A stretch of 64,000 nt of DNA from Candidatus Saccharimonadota bacterium (GCA_905372305.1 CAJPOP010000001.1:434001-498000), one strand, 5' to 3'; counted from the stretch's first letter, positions 33,837 through 43,362 are shown. The notes: generated from the letters alone by a model not told the origin. Translations and numbers: made by a program.

Positions 33837-34364
33837 ATGCAAGACACACGAAATGTGATTGACAAATTCAAAGGTCGGAGCGAGACGGAGATCGTGAAGG
33901 AGCTGGATACCAAGGATCATGGTCTGGTGATTGCTCTGGAGAACACTGAGCGGGATTTTAATATGGGGACGATCGTCAGGAGCGCCAATGCGTTTGGCGT
34001 GCGGCAGATTTACGTCATCGGCAGGCGGCAATGGAACAAGCGCGGTGCCATGATGACGGATAAATATTTGCACGTACATTACGTCGGTTCGACAGCGGAG
34101 TTTGCCAGACTAATGCGGGCTGAAAACAGAACAATCATCGCGATTGATAATATCCCGGGCAGTGTCAATATGGCGGAGACGACCCTAACAAAGCGCGCGG
34201 TGCTGGTGTTTGGCCAAGAGGGTCCGGGAATCTCCGAGGAGATGGCGCAAGCGGCAGACAAGATAGTGGCTATTGAACAATTCGGCTCGACCCGCTCCAT
34301 CAATGTCGGCGCGACAGCGACTGTGGCGATGTACTGCTGGCTGCAGCAGCATGTGCTAAATTAA
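33837..34364 (+). CDS. SpoU/TrmH-family RNA methyltransferase
   Basis: A 175-residue 2'-O-ribose RNA methylase of the SPOUT class. Motif 1 is FNMGTIVRSANAFGV, motif 2 AVLVFGQEGPGISEEM, motif 3 STRSINVGATATVAMY, all in the trefoil-knot order. Short length without an N-terminal substrate-binding extension suggests a TrmL/TrmH-like tRNA enzyme, though rRNA targets are possible. Start at the ATG at 33837, 7 nt after TACAAT (33824-33829); the longer open frame upstream is promoter sequence with an implausible F/Y/K-rich translation. Confidence 0.88.
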   Translation: MQDTRNVIDKFKGRSETEIVKELDTKDHGLVIALENTERDFNMGTIVRSANAFGVRQIYVIGRRQWNKRGAMMTDKYLHVHYVGSTAEFARLMRAENRTIIAIDNIPGSVNMAETTLTKRAVLVFGQEGPGISEEMAQAADKIVAIEQFGSTRSINVGATATVAMYCWLQQHVLN

Positions 34365-34389
34365 AATTTTTCATTCTTTGGCAAGTTTC

Positions 34390-36357
34390 CTAGTCGATTT
34401 TTTGTAAAACAATCCCGGTTCTGGCCGGCAAATACACCTGCAGCTGATGTCCATTTTCCTGGGGCGAGGTGAAATATCGCGTTGAATCGTCGATGCGATT
34501 TTGTCCGCCAAACCGCTTGTCGTCGCTGTCCAAAATTACACCGTATGATCCCGCCGCTGCCGGCACGCCATAATCCGTCCACGACTGGTTGGGTGAAAAA
34601 TTCATGATAAACAGCAGATCGCCGCGTATGAAACTAACCACATGGTCGTGTTGGCGAATGGTCAGATAGTGAATGCCCAGGTCGTCAACCGCTTGGATGA
34701 TTTTCATCAGGTTGGCGTCAAATTCGCCCAACCATTGGTATTTCAAAAATCCATTGTCGCGTAAACTCCACTGGCGCCGCGCGTGCTTGAACGACCAATT
34801 ATTACCTTGGCGCGGAAAATCGATCCATTCGGGATGCCCAAATTCATTACCCATGAAATTAAGGTAGCCGCCGCCGTGCAGCCCGGCGGTCAGCAGGCGG
34901 ATAAGTTTGTGCAGGGCTATACCACGCTCCACGGTCAGGTCAGGGTCGGCTTTATCCATATGCCAATACATTTCTTTATCAATCAGTCGAAAAATCAGCG
35001 TCTTGTCGCCAACCAAGGCTTGGTCGTGACTTTCGGCGTAAGTGATGACTTTTTCCTCTGGGCGGTGCGAACTCAAGGCGTGCGCCAATTCGCCCAAGTC
35101 CCAATCTTCGTCGCGCTTTTCCTTCAGTGTTTTAATCCAGAGGTCGGGTGCACCCATCGCCAGTTGATAATCAAAGCTCAGGCCGCCGTGTTCTGTCGGC
35201 GCCGCCAAGCCCGGTAGCCCGCTCATCTCCTCGGCAATGGTCGTGGCATCAGGACGAACAGCGTGAATGACGTCATTTGCCAGCCTGAGGTAGACCAGTG
35301 CGTCTCTATCAACGTCGTCGCCAAAATAATCATCATAGCTGGTAAAACTTTTACCCAAACCGTGGTCGTGATATAGCATGCTGGTCACGCCATCAAACCG
35401 AAAGCCGTCAACATGGTACTCGTCCAGCCACCAGCGGCAATTGCTGGCCAAAAAGTGCAGCACTTCTGGCTTGCCATAATCAAACAACCGCGAATCCCAT
35501 GCTGGATGATCGTGAGCTTTGAAATATTGCGTCGGGCTGCCCGCGAAATTACCTAGGCCTTCGACTTCATTTTTAGCGGCATGAGCATGAACGATGTCAA
35601 TGATGACCCGCAATCCCAGTCCGTGCGCCGTGTCAACCAACCGCTTAAAATCATCCGGCGTACCAAATCGTGACGATACCGCGAAAAAGTTGCTGACATG
35701 ATAGCCGAAACTACCGTAGTACGGGTGCTCGGCGATGGCCATCAGCTGGACGGTGTTGTAGCCGGCTTGTTTGATGCGCGGCAGGACGTTCGCGGTAAAT
35801 TCGTTGAAGCTAGCAACCTTTTCCTCCTCGCTGCTCATGCCGACATGCGCTTCGTAAATCAGCGGCACATTGGGCTTTGGTGGCACCGGGTGTTGCCACG
35901 CATACGGCGTTTCCGGCGCCCAAACCACTGCTGAGAAATCGACCGAATTGTCATCTTGTATAACGTAGGTGGCGTACGACGGCAAGCGCCAGCCATTGCC
36001 GCCCGACCAATAGACGCGCAGCTTGTATTTTTGCCCGTGGCGCAGCGCACTTTTTGGCAAGCTGACACTCCACTCGCCGTGTTCACCGCGCTGCAACGCA
36101 AGCTTCTGGCGCTCCTGCCACTCGGAAAATTCACCAACCAAATACATTTTCGTAGCATTCGGCGCCCATTCGCGAAATGTCCAGCCCGCCGCCGTCTGAT
36201 GCAGTCCAAAATGACGAAATCCCAGCGCAAAATCCGCTGGCGATTTACCATCCAAAACCTTCTTTAACGTCGACGAGACATAAACCTCACGCGCCTTGAT
36301 GGCGTGTTTATGCAGTGATAGCCACGGGTCAAGGTCAACCAGCGTTTTCTTGCTCAT
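34390..36357 (-). CDS. glgB: 1,4-alpha-glucan branching enzyme
   Basis: Makes alpha-1,6 branches in glycogen. 655 residues: an N-terminal CBM48-type beta domain (about 40-145, GWTFREWAPNATKMYLVGEFSEW in parts), a GH13 barrel with IIDIVHAHAAKN, nucleophile D322 in VDGFRFDGVTSM, acid/base E376 in TIAEEMSG, YAESHDQALVGDKT, and a C-terminal beta domain. The organisation resembles the eukaryote-like branch of GlgB. Start at 36357: TATACT on the minus strand ends 6 nt before this ATG. No other glycogen gene is adjacent, but a GH13 glucosidase lies at 18.7-20.4 kb. Confidence 0.93.
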   Translation of the reverse strand: MSKKTLVDLDPWLSLHKHAIKAREVYVSSTLKKVLDGKSPADFALGFRHFGLHQTAAGWTFREWAPNATKMYLVGEFSEWQERQKLALQRGEHGEWSVSLPKSALRHGQKYKLRVYWSGGNGWRLPSYATYVIQDDNSVDFSAVVWAPETPYAWQHPVPPKPNVPLIYEAHVGMSSEEEKVASFNEFTANVLPRIKQAGYNTVQLMAIAEHPYYGSFGYHVSNFFAVSSRFGTPDDFKRLVDTAHGLGLRVIIDIVHAHAAKNEVEGLGNFAGSPTQYFKAHDHPAWDSRLFDYGKPEVLHFLASNCRWWLDEYHVDGFRFDGVTSMLYHDHGLGKSFTSYDDYFGDDVDRDALVYLRLANDVIHAVRPDATTIAEEMSGLPGLAAPTEHGGLSFDYQLAMGAPDLWIKTLKEKRDEDWDLGELAHALSSHRPEEKVITYAESHDQALVGDKTLIFRLIDKEMYWHMDKADPDLTVERGIALHKLIRLLTAGLHGGGYLNFMGNEFGHPEWIDFPRQGNNWSFKHARRQWSLRDNGFLKYQWLGEFDANLMKIIQAVDDLGIHYLTIRQHDHVVSFIRGDLLFIMNFSPNQSWTDYGVPAAAGSYGVILDSDDKRFGGQNRIDDSTRYFTSPQENGHQLQVYLPARTGIVLQKID

Positions 36358-36558
36358 GGTTATAGTATACCGCATGAGATGGTGGTTGTGCTTGAAGTTC
36401 GCTATGTTGCAATATACGATACATATATGGATTTGTGGTGCGGCGATTAAATTGGACTGCGGTTTGGCGGTGATTTATCGCGGAAGATGCTTTGCTCTCA
36501 TACATGGAATATACAAATAAACTTGTAAAAAAAGAAATATTGTATTATTATAAAAATC

Positions 36559-37689
36559 ATGTCAGAAGAATTATCCCCGTATAACGAAATTAATAGTATC
36601 GAAAGAAATCTTAGTTGTGACGAAAAAGCCATGCTTAGCGTGTACGATCTTGCTAAGACTTTAGGCGTGTCTCCTGGTGAGACGGTAGCGCCGTTACGCC
36701 CAGATGAGGTCGATAATGCTGCAATTGTTTATAATAAAATGCGAGATCCAAATCGTGATTATCATGGAGAAGACTGGGAGTCGTTGCCTATCGCTTGGGA
36801 GAGTCCTTGTGTTCCAGTTACTGCAGATATGGCGCAAAAAGTGCGAGAATTCTTGGCGACTTGCAGGGGGGAGTCGAATAGCGGCGATGATACAGAAAGA
36901 AAGACGACGGCATTAAAAGTATCTATTGGACGGTATATGATGGAAGGTGTTGACACAGTACCGGATAAACCTTCTCCTGATGTAATAATTGACGTAGATT
37001 GTAGTAGCGGCGGAGTGAGAATTCATGGCGTTAAGACGGAAACAGGCGGCTATGAGTTTAAGCGGACTGTTGTAGATTATATTGATGGTGAACCGGTTCC
37101 AGAATATGAAGATCCGCTGTCAGATGATACCTTAGAAAAGCTGGCTGAAATAATTGAGTATGTTAATGATGGTACTTGGCAAAATGAACAGGAGTATCTT
37201 CGCGTAGAGCAAATGCTTGGAAAAGAAGAGTCGTGGGAGCCGCGTACGGTAGATGACAAAACGAAAAGTTTTTATGTCGGGGATGTTTTGCAATTTTTGT
37301 CTGGACGCACATTAGTTCCTCGTAGAAATGGTTCTGATAATATGGACATGATGCTGCAGATTGCTGATCATGTTACGGACGATCCTAACACTTCTACAAT
37401 TACAGGTCCTGTGCGTATATTTGACGAGGTGAGAAAGTTCTTGCTTGAGAATGAAGAAATTGCTCAGTTGCTGAGGAGTTCCGATGCTGAAACGGTGAAA
37501 ATCTCGTCGGTATCAGAGGCGTCTAGCTATCTGCGCGGTGTTATTGATCAATATGGGGAGACACACATTGCACTAGAAAAGATGCCTGAGGGTAGGCATG
37601 TTGTGATTGATAGGCTTACTGAAGAGGCTATTGAGGCATATCAACGCGGAATAGGGATTATTAGATTTGGCGACGAAACAGACTTTTAA
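36559..37689 (+). CDS. Hypothetical acidic protein, 376 residues
   Basis: A soluble, strongly acidic protein without signal peptide, membrane segments or recognised motifs. The stretch AMLSVYDLAKTLGVSPGETVAP suggests a small helix-turn-helix-like head, and there are two similar blocks (EVRKFLLENEEIAQLLRS near the end and KVREFLATCRGES near residue 100), hinting at an internal repeat. The ATG is 10 nt after TATTAT (36543-36548) with no Shine-Dalgarno. A terminator follows. Codon use is like that of its neighbours. Confidence 0.62.
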   Translation: MSEELSPYNEINSIERNLSCDEKAMLSVYDLAKTLGVSPGETVAPLRPDEVDNAAIVYNKMRDPNRDYHGEDWESLPIAWESPCVPVTADMAQKVREFLATCRGESNSGDDTERKTTALKVSIGRYMMEGVDTVPDKPSPDVIIDVDCSSGGVRIHGVKTETGGYEFKRTVVDYIDGEPVPEYEDPLSDDTLEKLAEIIEYVNDGTWQNEQEYLRVEQMLGKEESWEPRTVDDKTKSFYVGDVLQFLSGRTLVPRRNGSDNMDMMLQIADHVTDDPNTSTITGPVRIFDEVRKFLLENEEIAQLLRSSDAETVKISSVSEASSYLRGVIDQYGETHIALEKMPEGRHVVIDRLTEEAIEAYQRGIGIIRFGDETDF

Positions 37690-37696
37690 TTATTGG

Positions 37697-37727
37697 CTTG
37701 GGTCATTTTAAAAACCTAAGTTTTTTT
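37697..37727 (+). terminator. Terminator after hypothetical gene 36559-37689
   Basis: CTTGGGT (37697-37703) pairs with ACCTAAG (37714-37720), one G-T pair, with the loop able to pair further through TTTT/AAAA, followed by seven T. Confidence 0.8.
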
Positions 37728-37810
37728 ATGAGTTCTTTGGTTTATTTGTCTACTAGGTAATCTATCGCGAGGCAACCCTAAGGACATTTCATGATATAAT
37801 CAGACAGATT

Positions 37811-39022
37811 ATGCAACAAAAACCATTTTCTTTTGAAATAACGTCTAGGCTGGGCGACACGCTGGCGCGCACTGGCGTTATTCACACGCCGCACGGGGAC
37901 ATTAAAACGCCGGCGTTTATCGTGGTCGGTACTAAGGCTAATGTCAAGGCGATGGTGCCAGAGATGGTGGCGGATGTTGGCGCGCAAGCGGTGCTGGCGA
38001 ATGCCTATCATCTGTATTTGCAGCCGGGTCATGAATTGATTGAAAAGGCTGGTTATTTGGGCAAGTTTATGCATTGGGACGGGCCGACATTCACTGATAG
38101 CGGCGGCTTTCAGGTGTTGAGTCTGGGATCGGGTTTTAAGAAGGTTTTGGCGATGAGTACTGATGTTGATGAGGAAATCGCCATCGCTAAAAAATCGTCG
38201 CGCCACGCTTGGGTTGACGAAAACGGCGTGATGTTCAAATCGCACCTGGACGGCTCGTACCATAAATTTACGCCGGAATTATCCATGCAAATTCAGGCGG
38301 GCATTGGCGCGGATATTACCTTTGCCTTTGATGAGCTGACCTCGCTGATTGATCCGTATGACTATCAAGTGGAGGCTTTGGCACGGACGCATGCGTGGGC
38401 GGAGCGCAGTTTGGCGGAAGTGAAACGTCTGCGCAAGGCTCGTCCCGACAAGCCGTATCAAGCATTATTTGGCGTGCTGCAAGGCGCAAATTATGAAGAT
38501 TTACGCAAGCAAACGGCTGCGTTTTTAGGCGCAATGGATTTTGATGGCTACGGCATCGGCGGCGCGCTGGAAAAGGAAACCATGGCCCAGACGATTCAGT
38601 GGGTCAATCAGATCTTACCCGAGAACAAGCCGCGGCATTTGCTCGGTATCTCCGAGCCAGACGACATCTTTGCGGCGATTGAGCAGGGAATTGATACCTT
38701 TGACTGTGTCAGTCCAACGCGCGTGGCCAGAAATGGCGCGGCTTATACGCTGTCTGGCCGGGTCAATGTTCGCGGCCAGAAATACCGCGAACTGTTTGAA
38801 CCAATTATGGAAAATTGCGATTGCTATACTTGCTGCCACTACACTGCCGCTTATCTCTGCCATTTGCTACACGCCCGCGAATCTCTGGCCGGCACACTGC
38901 TGTCGATTCACAATGAACGATTTATCGTCAAACTAGTTGATGATATTCGCGACAGCCTAGAGGACGGAACGTTCTACGAATTTCGCGAGGCGTTTCTTCA
39001 TAAATATTATGCAAAATCATAA
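37811..39022 (+). CDS. tgt: tRNA-guanine transglycosylase
   Basis: Exchanges guanine for a 7-deazaguanine (queuine precursor) at position 34 of tRNAs with GUN anticodons. The 403-residue enzyme has FTDSGGFQVLSL with the catalytic aspartate, LDGSYHKFTPE, the second aspartate in DTFDCVSPTRVARNG, and the zinc site CDCYTCCHYTAAYLCHLLHA (C-x-C-x2-C...H) near residue 330. Length and order are normal. The ATG lies 10 nt after TATAAT (37795-37800) without Shine-Dalgarno. No queuosine synthesis genes are seen in the window, so precursors may be scavenged. Confidence 0.95.
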   Translation: MQQKPFSFEITSRLGDTLARTGVIHTPHGDIKTPAFIVVGTKANVKAMVPEMVADVGAQAVLANAYHLYLQPGHELIEKAGYLGKFMHWDGPTFTDSGGFQVLSLGSGFKKVLAMSTDVDEEIAIAKKSSRHAWVDENGVMFKSHLDGSYHKFTPELSMQIQAGIGADITFAFDELTSLIDPYDYQVEALARTHAWAERSLAEVKRLRKARPDKPYQALFGVLQGANYEDLRKQTAAFLGAMDFDGYGIGGALEKETMAQTIQWVNQILPENKPRHLLGISEPDDIFAAIEQGIDTFDCVSPTRVARNGAAYTLSGRVNVRGQKYRELFEPIMENCDCYTCCHYTAAYLCHLLHARESLAGTLLSIHNERFIVKLVDDIRDSLEDGTFYEFREAFLHKYYAKS

Positions 39023-39109
39023 AATTAGCCCATAATGCTTTACTTCTGATATATAAAATAATACAATTTACCTAACTAAACAGAGGTGTTTGGTTCGTAG
39101 TATTAACAA

Positions 39110-39122
39110 GTCCGAAGCGGAC
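39110..39122 (+). promoter_or_regulatory. Leader hairpin shared with the lipoprotein gene at 41.8 kb
   Basis: GTCCG-AAG-CGGAC lies just before the ribosome site AGGAGG of the 39140 lipoprotein gene. The preceding bases GAGGTGTTTGG also match the leader of the paralogue (GAGGTGGTCTAG) at similar distance. Confidence 0.6.
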
Positions 39123-39139
39123 GGAACAGGAGGAATAAT

Positions 39140-39742
39140 ATGGGTAGTGAAAAAGGATATTTTGGTACGCCAGAAAATTCACTATTAAGACGGGGAGCTG
39201 CAGCCGTAGTAGCTGGAATATTAGCATTGTCTCTTTCCGCCTGTAAAACAACAAATGCAACTTACCCAAATAGTGGCAGCGAGCTTTCTACTAGCGTAGG
39301 TAATGGCGATGAGGCAGCGCCGGGTGTGAGCTACGATAATGACAATGGCAAATGGGAAAAAGTTGAAGCTACAGCAGACACCAACACTGATCCAAGAAAC
39401 GGTCTTGCTGTCGTTGATGGTGTTCTGACTGTTTGTATTGGAGACGACTTGTACAAATATAATAAGCCGGAAGATGATACATTGAATTCGTTTAAGATTA
39501 CAACAGATGAAAATCTTGTTTCCGTTAATGACCCGACCTGCATAGGATCTCATCCTGACAATAGTAGCGGATGGGGTACTTATATAGAAAACGATAGCAA
39601 TGAAAAAGGTGTTATGTCATGTGTAAAATATAAGGACGGAGAAGCAGAGGTTTATGCTGAAACGAACAAAACAGACACGACAGTAAAACGGAATGCAATA
39701 AGGGGCGGATGCTATTTTACGAGAAAAAATAACTCTCAATAA
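39140..39742 (+). CDS. Secreted lipoprotein of unknown function
   Basis: 200 residues with a positively charged start, a hydrophobic segment and the lipobox LSAC (LALSLSACKTTN, Cys about residue 34), so exported and lipid-anchored. The mature part is polar, rich in N, D, T and S, with three further cysteines, one in DPTCIGS and one in GGCYF, that may form disulfides. AGGAGG precedes the ATG at 6 nt. Its leader and overall plan match the minus-strand gene at 41208-41807 on the other side of tuf. Confidence 0.72.
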   Translation: MGSEKGYFGTPENSLLRRGAAAVVAGILALSLSACKTTNATYPNSGSELSTSVGNGDEAAPGVSYDNDNGKWEKVEATADTNTDPRNGLAVVDGVLTVCIGDDLYKYNKPEDDTLNSFKITTDENLVSVNDPTCIGSHPDNSSGWGTYIENDSNEKGVMSCVKYKDGEAEVYAETNKTDTTVKRNAIRGGCYFTRKNNSQ

Positions 39743-39775
39743 AACAATTTTCATAATTAAATTACCTAACCGTTA

Positions 39776-39804
39776 TTTACAATTATTCGGTTATTCGCTA
39801 TAAT
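39776..39804 (+). promoter_or_regulatory. Promoter of tuf
   Basis: TTTACA (39776-39781), 17 bp, TATAAT (39799-39804): the best sigma70-type promoter in the window, as expected for a highly expressed gene. It leaves a leader of about 70 nt with AAAGGAGA 10 nt before the ATG. Confidence 0.8.
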
Positions 39805-39883
39805 TAAACGCATACGCCGTGAGGTCTGTTTAATGGACTGTACCCGCGTGAAAATATAATTAAATAAAGGAGAACTTCTACAA

Positions 39884-41068
39884 ATGGCAGATGCATTTGA
39901 CCGAAGCAAACCGCACGTTAACGTGGGTACAATGGGCCACGTTGACCACGGTAAGACGACGCTGACTGCTGCAATTACCGCAGTGTTGGCAAAGCGCCTC
40001 CCAAGCGCAGTTAACAAACCCGTTGCGTACAATCAGATTGACAATGCTCCGGAAGAGCGCCAGCGCGGTATTACCATCGCTGCTTCGCACCAAGAATACG
40101 AGTCGCCAAAGCGCCACTATGCGCATGTTGACATGCCAGGCCACGCTGACTACGTCAAGAATATGATCACTGGTGCTGCCCAGGTTGACGGCGCAATCTT
40201 GGTGATTGCTGCAACCGACGGCCCGATGCCGCAAACCCGCGAGCACGTGCTGCTAGCAAAGCAGGTTGGCGTGCCAAAGATCGTTGTCTTCCTTAACAAG
40301 ATGGACATGGCTGACGCAGATATGGTCGAGCTGATCGAAGAAGAAGTTCGTGAGCTGCTTGCTAAGAACGGCTTTGACGAGAATGCTCCAATTATCAAGG
40401 GCTCGGCTCTTAAGGCATTGGAAGGCGATGAGAAGTACGAAGATTCCATCATGGAACTAGTCGAGGCTATGGACGAATACATCCCAGAGCCGAAGCGTGA
40501 CCTGGACAAGCCATTCTTGATGCCAATTGAGGATGTCTTCTCGATCAAGGGTCGCGGTACTGTGGCAACTGGTCGTATCGAGCAGGGCGTTGTCAAGCTG
40601 AACGACGAAGTTGAAATCGTTGGTCTGAAGCCAACTCAGAAGTCAGTGGTGACTGGTATTGAGGCGTTTAAGAAGTCTCTTGACCAAGGTCAGGCAGGCG
40701 ACAACGCTGGTGTCTTGCTGCGCGGTATTGAGCGTACTGACATTGAGCGCGGTCAGGTTCTGTGTAAGCCAGGTACTATTACGCCGCACACCGAGTTTGA
40801 GGCTGAGGTTTACATCTTGAAGAAGGAAGAAGGTGGTCGCCACACTCCATTCTCCAAGGGTTACAAGCCGCAGTTCTACTTCCGCACCACTGACGTGACT
40901 GGTGAAGTTGAATTGCCAGCTGACAAAGAAATGGTTATGCCAGGCGACACCGTAACCTTTAAGGTTAAGTTGCTCGCCCCAATCGCTATGGAGCAAGGTC
41001 TGAACTTTGCTATCCGCGAAGGCGGCCGTACCGTTGGTGCTGGTGTTGTGACGAAGATTGATAAGTAA
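39884..41068 (+). CDS. tuf: Elongation factor Tu
   Basis: Delivers aminoacyl-tRNA to the ribosome. 394 residues: G1 GHVDHGKTTLTAA (about 18-30), effector RGITIAASHQEYES, G3 DMPGHADY, G4 NKMDMAD, then beta-barrel domains 2 (KGRGTVATGRIEQG) and 3 (YKPQFYFRTTDVTGEV). Family length and motifs are normal. It is monocistronic here with strong promoter and terminator, away from the fusA/rpsL genes, and lies between two lipoprotein genes pointing toward it and away from it. Confidence 0.98.
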   Translation: MADAFDRSKPHVNVGTMGHVDHGKTTLTAAITAVLAKRLPSAVNKPVAYNQIDNAPEERQRGITIAASHQEYESPKRHYAHVDMPGHADYVKNMITGAAQVDGAILVIAATDGPMPQTREHVLLAKQVGVPKIVVFLNKMDMADADMVELIEEEVRELLAKNGFDENAPIIKGSALKALEGDEKYEDSIMELVEAMDEYIPEPKRDLDKPFLMPIEDVFSIKGRGTVATGRIEQGVVKLNDEVEIVGLKPTQKSVVTGIEAFKKSLDQGQAGDNAGVLLRGIERTDIERGQVLCKPGTITPHTEFEAEVYILKKEEGGRHTPFSKGYKPQFYFRTTDVTGEVELPADKEMVMPGDTVTFKVKLLAPIAMEQGLNFAIREGGRTVGAGVVTKIDK

Positions 41069-41090
41069 TCTCGCGCCGCAAACCTAATGA

Positions 41091-41119
41091 AATCCCCCGG
41101 ATTATGCCGGGGGATTTTT
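41091..41119 (+). terminator. Terminator of tuf
   Basis: Perfect 10-bp stem AATCCCCCGG (41091-41100) and CCGGGGGATT (41107-41116) with a 6-nt loop and T tract. Confidence 0.95.
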
Positions 41120-41207
41120 AATGGAGAGGTATAAGCTTATTACTCTGTGGACGGACAGCTAAAATGTAACTATGTCCGAGGCTGCTCTAGTAGGTAGGTT
41201 CTTTAGA

Positions 41208-41807
41208 CTATTCTCCTTCACGCTTAATTGTATAGAATGTTGGCACCCCAGGCTTTTTGTAATCATTCTTTTCTATTATAATATTTTTATTGTTACCGCT
41301 GCCATTACTGTTTAAATCCGAAAGAACTATCTCTCCTATTTCTACCAAATTGTCGTTTTTTACTGTTTTAAAGCCATATTTTTGATTTCCGCATTCGTGG
41401 GGGCTTGGCGAGGTGTCTGAATTATAAAAAGAATTATATCCATTAATTTCCCATTCAATTCTTTGCTTATCGCTAGAGCCTGATTCTAGATCTACGTTTG
41501 ATGATGTAAAACTAACAGTCTCTTCTCCATCGCAGATCACTATGCGGCAAGGACCTGCACCGAGTCCATTTCCATCGGAAAGACAATATCCAACCCAGCC
41601 ATTTTCTACGCCAGTCGTTGATTGTTCAATAACATTATTGACAGATCGCGAACCCGAGCCTCTGCCAGCCGCAGTGCTTTCGCAGCCAGCAACTCCGCCA
41701 GCGGCTGACGCAACCACCGCCAATATGCCAGCTATCCTAGCTAACTTACCTTTTCTAAAACTATCTAAGAAGTTGCCTCCCCATGAAGGTTTTTCACCGC
41801 TTGCCAT
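41208..41807 (-). CDS. Secreted lipoprotein, partner of the 39140 gene
   Basis: 199 residues: a polar, basic start, a hydrophobic stretch (RIAGILAVVASAAGGVAGC) and a lipobox-like GVAGC ending at about residue 43, then a polar mature region with cysteine pairs (YCLSDG, GPCRIVIC) and the sequence HECGNQKYGFK. Sequence similarity to the 39140 product is low but signal, length, Cys content and the leader with a GTCCG/CGGAC hairpin before AAAGGGG agree, suggesting divergent paralogues. TATAAT on the minus strand (near 41881-41876) begins the leader. Confidence 0.7.
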   Translation of the reverse strand: MASGEKPSWGGNFLDSFRKGKLARIAGILAVVASAAGGVAGCESTAAGRGSGSRSVNNVIEQSTTGVENGWVGYCLSDGNGLGAGPCRIVICDGEETVSFTSSNVDLESGSSDKQRIEWEINGYNSFYNSDTSPSPHECGNQKYGFKTVKNDNLVEIGEIVLSDLNSNGSGNNKNIIIEKNDYKKPGVPTFYTIKREGE

Positions 41808-41823
41808 AATGTTAACCCCTTTC

Positions 41824-41837
41824 GTCCGCTGTCGGAC
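41824..41837 (-). promoter_or_regulatory. Leader hairpin shared with the lipoprotein gene at 39.1 kb
   Basis: On the minus strand GTCCG-ACAG-CGGAC, directly followed by GAAAGGGG, the ribosome site of the 41807 lipoprotein gene. Same position and stem sequence as at 39110-39122. Confidence 0.6.
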
Positions 41838-41978
41838 AATTATGATGTTCTCTAGACCACCTCGGTCTAGTTACCCCAGATTATACACTATTTGTAAAAA
41901 AGTAAAAATCTTGACAATTTGTTACAGCTTATGCCAAAATAAATTAGCGAATATCATAAAAATCAAAAGGAGATTTTG

Positions 41979-42905
41979 GTGAATAAACAAAAATTGGTGA
42001 TTGTTGGCGGCGGCGGAATGGTTGGCGCAACAGCAGCGTATGCGTGTGCGCTGCGCAGTGTGGTTGAGGAGATCGTGCTGATTGACCGTAACGCGGATTT
42101 GGTCTGGGGTCAGGCAGCTGACATCAACGACGCTATGGGAATTGACCGCAACGTCGTGGTGCATACCGGTAATTATTCTGATATCAATGATGATGATATC
42201 GTGGTCATCACCGCTGGCTCGCCGCAAATGCCAGGACAGACGCGGCTGGAATTGGTTGGCGTCAATGCTAACATTATGCGTGATATCGTGAAAAACATTA
42301 TGGCGGCTGGCGCTAAACCGTATCTGGTCGTCGTCAGTAATCCGGTTGATGTATTGACCTATGTGGCGTTGAAAGAATCGGGACTGCCGAAAGCCAGAGT
42401 GTTTGGCACGGGAACGACGCTTGACACCTCGCGGCTGAAATCGTATTTGGCGGATGCGTTGAATGTTGACAGTAAGGCGGTTGACGCTTACATTCTCGGC
42501 GAGCACGGCGATTCGTCGTTTTCAACCATTGAGACAGCGCAAGTCGGTGAAGTGCCAATCAGGGAGTATCCAGGTTTTACTGATGAATTAGTAGATAATA
42601 TTGAGCAAAAAATCCGCGACCGCGCTTATCGCGTGATTGACACGAAAAAATCGACATATTTCGCTATTGGCTTCGTTATTTCTAAGATTGTCTCGGCACT
42701 GCGCCATTCAGCCCACACTGTGTATCCGGTTTGTTCGCTGGCTGAGGGTGAATATGGTTTGGACAATGTCGTGCTGGGTTTGCCTTCTACCATTTCGTCA
42801 GACGGCGTGAAGATTCTGGCGGGTTATCCGCTAACCGACCGTGAAAAAGAACTGTTGGCACACTCAGCCGAAGTCGTCGGCGAAGCCATTCGCAGCCTTG
42901 ATTAA
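41979..42905 (+). CDS. ldh: L-lactate dehydrogenase
   Basis: Reduces pyruvate to L-lactate with NADH, the fermentative NAD sink. 308 residues: Rossmann motif IVGGGGMVGATAAYAC, substrate loop SPQMPGQTRLEL in which Gln marks lactate rather than malate specificity, DTSRLKSYLA, and the catalytic GEHGDSS. The GTG at 41979 sits 6 nt after AAAGGAG; the TTG one codon earlier is too close. TTGACA about 60 nt upstream starts the promoter. Monocistronic, upstream of rpsJ. Confidence 0.95.
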   Translation: MNKQKLVIVGGGGMVGATAAYACALRSVVEEIVLIDRNADLVWGQAADINDAMGIDRNVVVHTGNYSDINDDDIVVITAGSPQMPGQTRLELVGVNANIMRDIVKNIMAAGAKPYLVVVSNPVDVLTYVALKESGLPKARVFGTGTTLDTSRLKSYLADALNVDSKAVDAYILGEHGDSSFSTIETAQVGEVPIREYPGFTDELVDNIEQKIRDRAYRVIDTKKSTYFAIGFVISKIVSALRHSAHTVYPVCSLAEGEYGLDNVVLGLPSTISSDGVKILAGYPLTDREKELLAHSAEVVGEAIRSLD

Positions 42906-43025
42906 CCGCAAAAAAATTGTTATAATCACCAAGTATTATTAAATTGCCCCGAGAACTCGGCCAGCCGTTAGGAAATAATATCCGCGATGCGAACAGAGGT
43001 TACGGGGTCGCACAAAGGAGGAGCT

Positions 43026-43343
43026 ATGGCTCAAGATACAGGAATTAAAATCCGCATTCGGTTGAAGGCGTACGACCATAAGGTTATCGACCAGTCGGCA
43101 AAACAAATTATCGATACGGCAATTCGCACTGGTGCAAACGTCGCCGGTCCAGTGCCGCTGCCGACTCGCCGCAGCACCTACACGGTAGTAAAAAGCCCGC
43201 ACGTTTACAAAACAGGCGGCGAGACTTATGAGTGCCGCGTCCACAAACGTTTGATCGATATCACTAACGCCACGCCAAAGACTATCGACAGCTTGCAGAA
43301 TTTGAACTTGCCAGCTGGCGTTGATGCTGAAATTCGTATGTAA
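43026..43343 (+). CDS. rpsJ: Ribosomal protein S10 (uS10)
   Basis: 105-residue small-subunit protein, also NusB partner in antitermination. IRIRLKAYDHKVIDQSAKQI and PVPLPTRRSTYTVVKSPH (in parts) are diagnostic. The ATG at 43026 follows AAAGGAGG by 6 nt. In most bacteria rpsJ opens the S10 operon directly before rplC; here its own terminator and two unrelated genes stand in between, so it is a separate unit. Confidence 0.97.
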   Translation: MAQDTGIKIRIRLKAYDHKVIDQSAKQIIDTAIRTGANVAGPVPLPTRRSTYTVVKSPHVYKTGGETYECRVHKRLIDITNATPKTIDSLQNLNLPAGVDAEIRM

Positions 43344-43362
43344 TCTTACCACGTCAGAAACT

